A stretch of 13,145 bases of DNA from an uncultured Lachnospiraceae bacterium (GTDB lineage Bacteria; Bacillota; Clostridia; Lachnospirales; Lachnospiraceae): positions 1 through 13,145 of the forward strand of contig CAJTMZ010000113.1 of the NCBI GenBank assembly GCA_910577445.1, in the 5' to 3' direction. Both the position numbers and the translations under genes were made by a program. This document shows, piece by piece, positions 7,211-13,145 of the stretch. The notes beneath the pieces were generated by a model. It saw only the letters and a list, made by a program, of their open reading frames with translations, did no database searches and was not told the DNA's origin. The number at the start of each line of letters is the position of its first letter. The stretch's first letter is position 1.

Positions 7211-7244
7211 AGAATTTTTTAATAATTATTTTGTGCCATATGTG

Positions 7245-7273
7245 TTGACAATAAATAGGGTAAGTGATATTTT
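7245..7273 (+). promoter_or_regulatory. Sigma-A promoter of the hrcA operon
   Basis: TTGACA (7245-7250) and TATTTT (7268-7273) lie 17 nt apart. The predicted start near 7280 is just before the CIRCE element, so bound HrcA would block initiation or early transcription. This is the usual architecture of class I heat-shock operons. Confidence 0.8.
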
Positions 7274-7287
7274 ATGGTAAGAAGATG

Positions 7288-7314
7288 TTAGCACTCCATA
7301 AAGGCGAGTGCTAA
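7288..7314 (+). promoter_or_regulatory. CIRCE element (HrcA operator)
   Basis: TTAGCACTC (7288-7296), nine bases, then GAGTGCTAA (7306-7314) is a perfect match to the CIRCE consensus. The symmetry extends two more base pairs on each side (TG and CA). HrcA, encoded directly downstream, binds it as a dimer, and in other Firmicutes this depends on GroEL. The operon is therefore expected to autoregulate and to rise after heat or protein damage. Confidence 0.98.
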
Positions 7315-7370
7315 CAACATAAAAAAGGTGAACCGGTTTCACGGCAATCTGACAGAAAGGGATGATGGGG

Positions 7371-8402
7371 ATGCAGTTAAGCGACAGAAAAATTAAAATA
7401 TTGCAGGCCATTATCCGTAATTACCTTGAGAGCGGCGAACCGGTTGGGAGCAGGACGATTTCCAAATATACGGATTTGAATTTAAGCTCCGCAACTATCC
7501 GCAATGAGATGTCGGATTTGGAGGAAATGGGCTACATCGTACAGCCTCATACCTCGGCCGGAAGAATCCCCTCCGATATGGGCTACCGCCTGTATGTGGA
7601 CACCATGATGGAGGAGAAGGATAAGGAACTGGAAGAACTGAAGGAAATGATGCTGGAAAAGGAAGATAAAATGGAACATCTTCTCCGGCAGGTGGCGAAG
7701 CTTCTGGCAGCGAATACCAACTACGCCTCCATGATTTCCGCCCCTACGATTCACACGAACAAAATCAAGTTTATACAGTTGTCCAGACTGGACGAAGGCC
7801 AGATTCTTGCGGTGGTGGTGGCGGAAGGCAACGTTATCAAAAACAACATCATTTCCGTGAACGAAGAGCTGAACGATGAAACGCTGCTGAAATTAAATAT
7901 TCTTCTGAACACCCATTTAAACGGGCTTGCGCTGGAGGAAATCAATCTGGGAATGATTTCAGCCATGAAGCAGCAGGCAGGAATCCACAGCAAGGTAGTG
8001 GGCGATGTGATAGATACCATAGCGCTTTCGATTAAGGCGGAAGAAGATTTGGAGATTTACACAAGCGGCGCCAACAACATTTTCAGATATCCGGAGCTGG
8101 CTGACCAGCAGAAAGCCAGCGAGATTATCAATACTTTCGAGGAAAAGCAGCTTCTCACGGAACTGGTGCAGGAAACCTTATCAGACGAAAAGAACACGGG
8201 GATTCAGGTTTATATCGGCAACGAAACGCCGATTCAGACAATGAAGGACTGCAGCGTGGTGACGGCCACCTATGAGCTGGGTGAAGGAATGCGGGGAACC
8301 ATAGGCATTATCGGCCCCAAGCGTATGGATTATGACAAGGTGGTGGGAGCGCTTAAAACCATAACCCACCAGTTGGATGAATTATATAAGAAGAGAACAT
8401 AA
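7371..8402 (+). CDS. hrcA: Heat-inducible transcription repressor HrcA
   Basis: Repressor of class I heat-shock genes, acting at the CIRCE element 57 nt upstream. With the start at 7371 the protein has 343 residues, the normal family size. The N-terminal winged helix (about 1-73) shows the conserved LQAIIRNYLESGEPVGSRT (11-29) and SSATIRNEMSDLEEMGY (39-55), followed by QPHTSAGRIPS. The rest holds the dimerisation and GAF-like domain, ending in KTITHQLDELY. Three in-frame ATGs stand at 7362, 7365 and 7371. AGAAAGGG (7354-7361) touches the first and lies 9 nt from the third, and homologues usually begin MQL, so 7371 is preferred. The grpE gene follows after 20 nt. It is the first gene of the hrcA-grpE-dnaK-dnaJ operon. 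Confidence 0.96.
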   Translation: MQLSDRKIKILQAIIRNYLESGEPVGSRTISKYTDLNLSSATIRNEMSDLEEMGYIVQPHTSAGRIPSDMGYRLYVDTMMEEKDKELEELKEMMLEKEDKMEHLLRQVAKLLAANTNYASMISAPTIHTNKIKFIQLSRLDEGQILAVVVAEGNVIKNNIISVNEELNDETLLKLNILLNTHLNGLALEEINLGMISAMKQQAGIHSKVVGDVIDTIALSIKAEEDLEIYTSGANNIFRYPELADQQKASEIINTFEEKQLLTELVQETLSDEKNTGIQVYIGNETPIQTMKDCSVVTATYELGEGMRGTIGIIGPKRMDYDKVVGALKTITHQLDELYKKRT

Positions 8403-8422
8403 AGCCAGAAAGGATGAAGCCA

Positions 8423-9169
8423 ATGAGTGAGGAATTAAAAAAAGACAGGCAGACGGAGCCGGAAAATGAAGAGATAAAGGAAAACGTACCGGAAAGCATG
8501 GATTCGGAAGAGGAAATAAAAAAGGATAAGGCGGTTTCAGAAGAATGCGGGGAAAACGCGGAAGCAGAAGCAGCCGGTGGCGGGGCTTCTGACGGCGGGA
8601 CAGCCGATGAAGACGCAAAGGAAGCCGGCGAAGACAGCCTGGAGACGGAAGACGCCGAAGCGGGTAACGGAGCCGGAAGCAGGGCGGAGAAGAAAGCCGC
8701 AAAGAAAAAATTTAAGCTTGATAAGAAGCAGGATGCGCTGAAAGAAAAAATTGAGGAGCTGGAAGACAAGGTGAAGCGTCAGATGGCGGAATTTGACAAT
8801 TTCAGAAAGCGCACGGAAAAGGAAAAGAGCGCTATGTTTGAGATGGGCGCTAAAAATGTAATCGAGAAAATCCTGCCGGTGGTCGATAATTTTGAGAGAG
8901 GACTGGCGGCGATTCCCGAGGAGCAGAAGAACGACGCTTTTGCGGAAGGAATGGAAATGATATATAAACAGCTCATATCCGAGCTTGAAAAAATGGAAGT
9001 AAAGCCCATACCGGCCGTGGGAGAGGAATTTGACCCGAATTTCCACAACGCCGTAATGCAGGTGGAAAGCGAAGAGTATGAATCCGGCGTGATTGCCCAG
9101 GAGCTCCAGAAAGGCTACACCTACAGAGACAGCGTGGTAAGGCACAGTATGGTGGCGGTAGTAAGTTAA
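8423..9169 (+). CDS. grpE: Nucleotide exchange factor GrpE
   Basis: Co-chaperone that releases ADP from DnaK and acts as a thermosensor in the cycle. The 248-residue protein has a long acidic, Gly/Ala/Glu-rich N-terminal tail (about 1-88), a Lys-rich patch (89-102), the dimerising coiled coil (about 103-150, with MAEFDNFRKRTEKEK at 121-135), ILPVVDNFERGL (150-161), and the C-terminal beta wing with GEEFDPNFHNAV (200-211) and GYTYRDSVVRHSMV (231-244). In that last block His241 replaces the proline common in E. coli-type GrpE. The tail makes it longer than many homologues of about 190-200 residues. The ATG at 8423 is chosen because AAAGGA (8409-8414) is 8 nt away; an in-frame ATG at 8414 overlaps that site. 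Confidence 0.96.
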   Translation: MSEELKKDRQTEPENEEIKENVPESMDSEEEIKKDKAVSEECGENAEAEAAGGGASDGGTADEDAKEAGEDSLETEDAEAGNGAGSRAEKKAAKKKFKLDKKQDALKEKIEELEDKVKRQMAEFDNFRKRTEKEKSAMFEMGAKNVIEKILPVVDNFERGLAAIPEEQKNDAFAEGMEMIYKQLISELEKMEVKPIPAVGEEFDPNFHNAVMQVESEEYESGVIAQELQKGYTYRDSVVRHSMVAVVS

Positions 9170-9230
9170 TGACAGGAAAGTAACATTATCAATATTCATA
9201 TAAACAAAACCAATTCAGGAGGAGATAATT

Positions 9231-11105
9231 ATGAGTAAAATAATTGGTATTGACTTAGGTACAACAAATAGCTGCGTGGCAGTTATGGAAGGTGGAAAAC
9301 CCACCGTTATCGCCAATGCGGAAGGCGCAAGAACAACACCTTCTGTGGTAGCGTTCACCAAGACCGGCGAGAGGCTGATTGGCGAGCCTGCGAAGCGTCA
9401 GGCAGTAACCAACGCGGAGAAAACCATTTCTTCCATTAAGAGAGATATGGGTACAGACAGGGGCCGCACCATTGACAGCAAGAAATATTCCCCTCAGCAG
9501 ATTTCGGCTATGATTCTTCAGAAGCTGAAAGCAGACGCGGAAAGCTATCTGGGAGAAAAGGTGACGGAAGCCGTAATTACCGTTCCCGCATACTTTAACG
9601 ACGCGCAGCGTCAGGCGACCAAAGACGCCGGAAAGATTGCCGGACTGGATGTAAAGCGTATTATCAACGAGCCTACGGCTGCAGCCCTTGCTTACGGCCT
9701 TGACAATGAAAAAGAGCAGAAAATCATGGTATACGACCTTGGCGGCGGTACTTTCGACGTATCCATTATCGAAATCGGCGACGGCGTTATCGAAGTTCTC
9801 GCAACCAACGGCGATACCCGTCTTGGCGGCGACGACTTTGACAACAAGCTGACAGACTGGATGATTAGCGAATTCAAGAAGGCAGAAGGCGTTGATTTGT
9901 CAAACGACAAGATGGCGCTTCAGAGACTTCGTGAAGCGGCTGAGAAGGCCAAAAAAGAGCTGTCCTCAGCGACAACCACCAATATTAACCTTCCTTTCAT
10001 TACCGCTACGGCAGAGGGACCCAAGCACTTTGACATGAACCTGTCCAGAGCCAAATTCGACGAACTGACACACGATTTGGTTGAAAAGACAGCCATTCCG
10101 GTTCAGAACGCAATGAAGGATGCGGGACTTACAAACGCCGATTTGGGCCAGGTGCTTTTAGTAGGCGGTTCCACACGTATTCCCGCGGTACAGGATAAGG
10201 TAAGACAGCTTACAGGCCATGAGCCCAGCAAGAGCCTGAACCCCGACGAGTGCGTGGCGCTTGGCGCTTCCATTCAGGGCGGCAAGCTGGCGGGAGATGC
10301 CGGCGCAGGCGAAATCCTTCTTCTGGACGTTACTCCGCTTTCACTGTCCATCGAGACCATGGGCGGCATCGCAACCAGACTGATTGAGAGAAACACAACC
10401 ATCCCCACAAAGAAGAGCCAGATTTTCTCCACGGCGGCAGACAACCAGACAGCGGTTGATATCAACGTTCTGCAGGGCGAGAGACAGTTTGCAAGGGATA
10501 ACAAGTCCTTAGGACAGTTCAGACTGGACGGAATCCCTCCGGCAATGCGCGGGGTGCCTCAGATTGAAGTTACTTTTGATATTGACGCAAACGGTATTGT
10601 AAACGTTTCCGCAAAAGACCTTGGCACAGGCAAGGAACAGCATATTACCATCACGGCAAGCTCCAATATGTCGGATGATGAAATTGATAAGGCCGTAAAG
10701 GAAGCAGCCGAATTTGAAGCGCAGGATAAGAAGAGGAAAGAGGCTATTGACACAAGAAATGAAGCGGACTCTTTTGTATTCCAGACAGAAAAGGCTTTAA
10801 ATGAGGTGGGCGACAAGATTGACGCTTCCGAGAAGGCAAATGTGGAGGCCGATGTGCAGGCGGTGAAGGATATTCTGGAGAGAACCAAGGACCAGGAAAT
10901 GTCCGATTCCGATTTGGATGCATTAAAGGCTGCCAGAGAAAAGCTTACCACAAGCGCGCAGGCACTTTTTACCAAGATGTATGAGAACATGCAGCAGGCT
11001 GGCGGCGCAGGTCCCGACATGGGAGCGGGCGCAGGCCCTGATATGAGCGGTGCGGATGCAGGCCCGGCGGATGATGTGGTTGACGGAGATTACAGAGAAG
11101 TATAA
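9231..11105 (+). CDS. dnaK: Chaperone protein DnaK (Hsp70)
   Basis: ATP-dependent Hsp70 chaperone of the cytoplasm, working with DnaJ and GrpE. The 624-residue protein is complete. The ATPase domain has IGIDLGTTNS (5-14), VPAYFNDAQRQATKDAG (118-134), INEPTAAALAYG (145-156), YDLGGGTFD (168-176) and LLVGGSTRIP (309-318). The linker is DVTPLSL (366-372). The substrate-binding beta domain runs to about 480 and the helical lid from about 481 to 590. A Gly/Asp/Ala tail ends DVVDGDYREV rather than in the EEVD-like end of eukaryotic forms. The ATPase domain lacks the roughly 24-residue insertion found in Gram-negative DnaK, as expected in Firmicutes. AGGAGG (9218-9223) is a perfect ribosome site, which fits high expression. 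It lies 61 nt after grpE. Confidence 0.99.
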   Translation: MSKIIGIDLGTTNSCVAVMEGGKPTVIANAEGARTTPSVVAFTKTGERLIGEPAKRQAVTNAEKTISSIKRDMGTDRGRTIDSKKYSPQQISAMILQKLKADAESYLGEKVTEAVITVPAYFNDAQRQATKDAGKIAGLDVKRIINEPTAAALAYGLDNEKEQKIMVYDLGGGTFDVSIIEIGDGVIEVLATNGDTRLGGDDFDNKLTDWMISEFKKAEGVDLSNDKMALQRLREAAEKAKKELSSATTTNINLPFITATAEGPKHFDMNLSRAKFDELTHDLVEKTAIPVQNAMKDAGLTNADLGQVLLVGGSTRIPAVQDKVRQLTGHEPSKSLNPDECVALGASIQGGKLAGDAGAGEILLLDVTPLSLSIETMGGIATRLIERNTTIPTKKSQIFSTAADNQTAVDINVLQGERQFARDNKSLGQFRLDGIPPAMRGVPQIEVTFDIDANGIVNVSAKDLGTGKEQHITITASSNMSDDEIDKAVKEAAEFEAQDKKRKEAIDTRNEADSFVFQTEKALNEVGDKIDASEKANVEADVQAVKDILERTKDQEMSDSDLDALKAAREKLTTSAQALFTKMYENMQQAGGAGPDMGAGAGPDMSGADAGPADDVVDGDYREV

Positions 11106-11125
11106 AATCAGAAATAAAAATTTAT

Positions 11126-11151
11126 CTGAGGCGGCCGTTCGACCGCCTCAG
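11126..11151 (+). other. dnaK-dnaJ intercistronic hairpin without a T run
   Basis: CTGAGGCGG (11126-11134) and CCGCCTCAG (11143-11151) make a perfect 9-bp, GC-rich stem with an 8-nt loop. The bases that follow (GTAAGTATGCG) hold no T tract, so it does not look like a normal intrinsic terminator. It may mark an RNA processing or stability point that lets dnaK and dnaJ levels differ. Confidence 0.7.
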
Positions 11152-11187
11152 GTAAGTATGCGCTGACGGCGTGGGGAGGGATTTGTA

Positions 11188-12348
11188 ATGGCAGAACAGA
11201 AACGCGACTACTATGAAGTGCTTGGCATTGATAAGAATGCAGATGACGCCGCAATCAAAAAAGCATACAGAGCTCTTGCCAAGAAGTATCATCCTGATAT
11301 GAATCCCGGAGATGCGGAGGCTGAGAAAAAGTTTAAAGAAGCTTCTGAAGCTTATGCTATTTTGAGTGACCCGGAGAAAAAGAGGCAGTACGACCAATTC
11401 GGGCATGCCGCATTTGAGGGCGGAGCCGGCGGGTTTGGCGGCTTTGATTTTAACAGTGCCGATTTCAGTGATATTTTCGGCGATATTTTCGGCGACTTCT
11501 TTGGCGGCGGGCGAAAAGGCCGTAACAGCAACGGGCCTATGAAGGGTGCCAACATCAGAACCAGTGTGAGAATCACCTTTGAAGAGGCCGTATTCGGCGT
11601 TGAGAAAGAGATTGAGCTTACATTAAAGGATGAATGTAAAACCTGCCGGGGTACGGGAGCAAAGCCGGGGACGAACCCGGAAACCTGCCATAAGTGCGGG
11701 GGCAAGGGCCAGGTGGTGTTTACCCAGCAGTCGTTCTTCGGCACGGTGAGAAATGTGCAGACCTGTCCGGAGTGTAACGGAACCGGCAAGGTGATTAAGG
11801 AAAAATGTACAGACTGTCATGGTTCAGGGTTCATTGCAAGCCGGAAAAAGATTCAGGTATCGATTCCGGCCGGTATTGATAACGGGCAGAGCGTCCGCAT
11901 CAGGGAAAAAGGAGAGCCCGGCGTAAACGGCGGCCCCAGAGGCGATTTGCTGGTGGAAGTGATTGTAGGACGCCACGCGATTTTCCAGAGACAGGATTAC
12001 CATATTTATTCCACCGTTCCCATTTCTTATGCCGTGGCGGCGCTCGGCGGGGATGTGATTGTGGATACCGTGGACGGCAAAGTGCTTTACGAGGTGAAGC
12101 CGGGCACGCAGACTGATACTAAGGTGCGCTTAAAGGGTAAGGGCGTTCCCACTCTGCGCAACAAGGATGTGCGGGGCGACCACTATGTAACGCTGGTAGT
12201 ACAGACGCCGGAAAGACTGTCCCACGAAGCGAAGGATTTGCTTCGGCAGTTTGACGCGCTTACCGGAGACAGTTTGAATGCCGCTAAGAATGTACAGACA
12301 GATAAGAGTGAAACAAAGGATACAAAGAAAAAGAAATTCTGGAAGTAA
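11188..12348 (+). CDS. dnaJ: Chaperone protein DnaJ (Hsp40, class A)
   Basis: Co-chaperone that delivers unfolded proteins to DnaK and stimulates its ATPase. The 386-residue protein has all parts of a type I DnaJ: the J domain (about 6-70) with His35-Pro36-Asp37, a Gly/Phe-rich region with repeated DIFGD units (about 76-110), and four zinc-binding CxxCxGxG repeats at 150-157, 167-174, 193-200 and 207-214. Two C-terminal beta domains follow, with GDLLVEVIV and ALGGDVIVDTVDG. The last 20 residues are Lys-rich (ending KKKKFWK). GGGGAGGG (11173-11180) lies 7 nt from the ATG. It is the last gene of the heat-shock operon and is followed by a strong terminator. Confidence 0.98.
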   Translation: MAEQKRDYYEVLGIDKNADDAAIKKAYRALAKKYHPDMNPGDAEAEKKFKEASEAYAILSDPEKKRQYDQFGHAAFEGGAGGFGGFDFNSADFSDIFGDIFGDFFGGGRKGRNSNGPMKGANIRTSVRITFEEAVFGVEKEIELTLKDECKTCRGTGAKPGTNPETCHKCGGKGQVVFTQQSFFGTVRNVQTCPECNGTGKVIKEKCTDCHGSGFIASRKKIQVSIPAGIDNGQSVRIREKGEPGVNGGPRGDLLVEVIVGRHAIFQRQDYHIYSTVPISYAVAALGGDVIVDTVDGKVLYEVKPGTQTDTKVRLKGKGVPTLRNKDVRGDHYVTLVVQTPERLSHEAKDLLRQFDALTGDSLNAAKNVQTDKSETKDTKKKKFWK

Positions 12349-12385
12349 GAGACAAGGGGATACGCTTCTCCTGTCTTGGTACATG

Positions 12386-12434
12386 AAACAGGGAAGAACG
12401 GTACAAGGCGGGCGGTTCTTCCCTGTTTGGTTTT
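12386..12434 (+). terminator. Intrinsic terminator of the hrcA-grpE-dnaK-dnaJ operon
   Basis: AAACAGGGAAGAAC (12386-12399) pairs perfectly over 14 bp with GTTCTTCCCTGTTT (12415-12428) around a 15-nt loop, followed by GGTTTTATT. The T run is modest (12431-12434), but the stem is long and itself ends in TTT. Its place 37 nt after the dnaJ stop, before a convergent gene, fits an operon terminator. Confidence 0.85.
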
Positions 12435-12494
12435 ATTCCGGCATATATTTTGCGGATAAAGCATAAAATAGTAACGGAGACGGATTTTGCGCCG

Positions 12495-12510
12495 GCCCGG
12501 ATAGCCGGGC
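12495..12510 (-). terminator. Possible weak terminator hairpin at the end of the convergent gene
   Basis: GCCCGG (12495-12500) and CCGGGC (12505-12510) form a 6-bp GC stem with a 4-nt loop that overlaps the stop codon of the minus-strand gene. No T run follows on the minus strand, so efficient termination is doubtful. The rest of the 161-nt space between the two convergent genes holds only the heat-shock operon terminator. Confidence 0.35.
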
Positions 12511-13118
12511 TATGAGATAAATTCTTCCAGCGCGGAGACGATATACTTTGACAGACCGCTGTTTAACTCTTTTGCAACGGGAATCAGAGCGGTTATTTTT
12601 TCGGTTTCTCCCTTTTGACGGTAAATACCGGCCAGAAGCTTATAGGTGGCGCTGATATCCGTGCGGGTGCTGACAGCAAATTCCAGTATCCGGCAGGCTT
12701 CGTCCACATAACCGTTATCATAAAGCGTCTGCGCGAAATTCTGAAGAGTCCGGACAAGGACCGTATAACGCTGGTCGTAACGGGACAGGATATCAATGTT
12801 GGGAGCGCCGTACATAAGTTTTAAATCCGTGTTGCTGATGCCGGTAAAATTTACGATAGGCGCTTTTGCAATCTCACGGAGCGTCTCATGGTATTCCGCG
12901 ACAGATGGGTCGTCCGCAAGGACATCCATAGGAAGAGACTCAAAGGGAATCTCGATATAATCGAGATTGTCGAGGCTCTTACGCCGGGTACTGTTTGCGG
13001 CGGCTTCTCTTTTCCAGAAATTTTTGTCGGAATCCGCCTCTTTGTTGCGCTGCCTGTGCAGAGTGTATAAGAGCCACAGACAAAACATGATAAAACTTGC
13101 AAAAAATGGGTATTTCAT
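12510..13118 (-). CDS. Membrane-anchored TPR-like protein of unknown function
   Basis: 202-residue protein that I cannot assign to a named family. Residues 4-20 are a single hydrophobic segment (FFASFIMFCLWLLYTL) followed by HRQRNK, so by the positive-inside rule the rest probably faces the cytoplasm. There is no cleavage site or lipobox Cys. Residues 30-100 are polar and partly disordered, with IEIPFESLPMD near 55-65. From about 118 to 185 there are two helix pairs that read like tetratricopeptide repeats: a first with AQTLYDNGYVDEACRILEFA (129-148), then a second with YKLLAGIYRQKGETEKI (159-175). TPR units usually serve protein-protein contacts. GAAAGGA (13133-13127) lies 8 nt before the ATG. 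It is convergent with dnaJ, its promoter is outside the window, and nothing nearby explains its job. Confidence 0.8.
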   Translation of the reverse strand: MKYPFFASFIMFCLWLLYTLHRQRNKEADSDKNFWKREAAANSTRRKSLDNLDYIEIPFESLPMDVLADDPSVAEYHETLREIAKAPIVNFTGISNTDLKLMYGAPNIDILSRYDQRYTVLVRTLQNFAQTLYDNGYVDEACRILEFAVSTRTDISATYKLLAGIYRQKGETEKITALIPVAKELNSGLSKYIVSALEEFIS

Positions 13119-13145
13119 ATATAATATCCTTTCGAAGATAGATGT

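Noticed and set aside
8537..9199. 220-codon open frame on the minus strand opposite grpE
   Set aside because: It lies entirely over grpE and its flank; the Phe/Leu-rich translation is explained by the Lys/Glu-rich sense strand.
11126..11151. dnaK-dnaJ hairpin as an intrinsic terminator
   Set aside because: No T run follows the stem on the plus strand and dnaJ has no visible promoter of its own, so full termination here would leave dnaJ unexpressed.
12278..12466. 62-codon plus-strand frame across the end of dnaJ and the terminator
   Set aside because: It overlaps dnaJ out of frame, runs through the terminator stem and has no ribosome site.

Overview
The window looks like a chromosomal segment from an anaerobic Firmicute, most likely a Lachnospiraceae (Clostridium cluster XIVa) gut bacterium. 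This rests on the hrcA-grpE-dnaK-dnaJ order under a CIRCE operator, a DnaK without the extra loop of Gram-negative homologues, strong AGGAGG-type ribosome sites, and a Lys/Ala-rich protein whose end resembles the DUF6465 family of that group. The genus cannot be fixed from sequence alone.

Region 1 (about 52-4404, + strand) is a beta-mannoside phosphorolysis module. A GH130 subfamily-2-type phosphorylase, a cellobiose 2-epimerase, a GH130 subfamily-1-type mannosylglucose phosphorylase and a class I mannose-6-phosphate isomerase follow one another with gaps of exactly 3 nt, so they are almost certainly one operon. In the known scheme (Ruminococcus albus, Roseburia), mannobiose is epimerised to mannosyl-glucose and then phosphorolysed to mannose 1-phosphate and glucose. 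Longer mannooligosaccharides are trimmed by the second phosphorylase. Mannose 1-phosphate is converted by a phosphomannomutase (not in this window) to mannose 6-phosphate, which ManA turns into fructose 6-phosphate.

Region 2 (4452-7139, + strand) holds a class I/II PLP aminotransferase, undecaprenyl-diphosphate phosphatase UppP, and a small protein with a histone-H1-like Lys/Ala tail. The last gene has its own strong sigma-A promoter, whose -35 box lies in a perfect inverted repeat, and ends at a clear intrinsic terminator (7181-7210).

Region 3 (7245-12434, + strand) is the class I heat-shock operon: promoter, CIRCE, hrcA, grpE, dnaK and dnaJ, closed by a strong terminator. A GC-rich hairpin without a T run sits between dnaK and dnaJ. 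Region 4 (12510-13118, - strand) is a convergent gene for a small membrane-anchored TPR-like protein of unknown function.

Most of the window is ordinary housekeeping and known carbohydrate metabolism. I see no CRISPR array, mobile element, tRNA or rRNA. The points most worth a second look are the palindromic promoter and Lys/Ala-rich protein at 6572-7139, the dnaK-dnaJ hairpin, the mannoside module, and the unassigned TPR protein.
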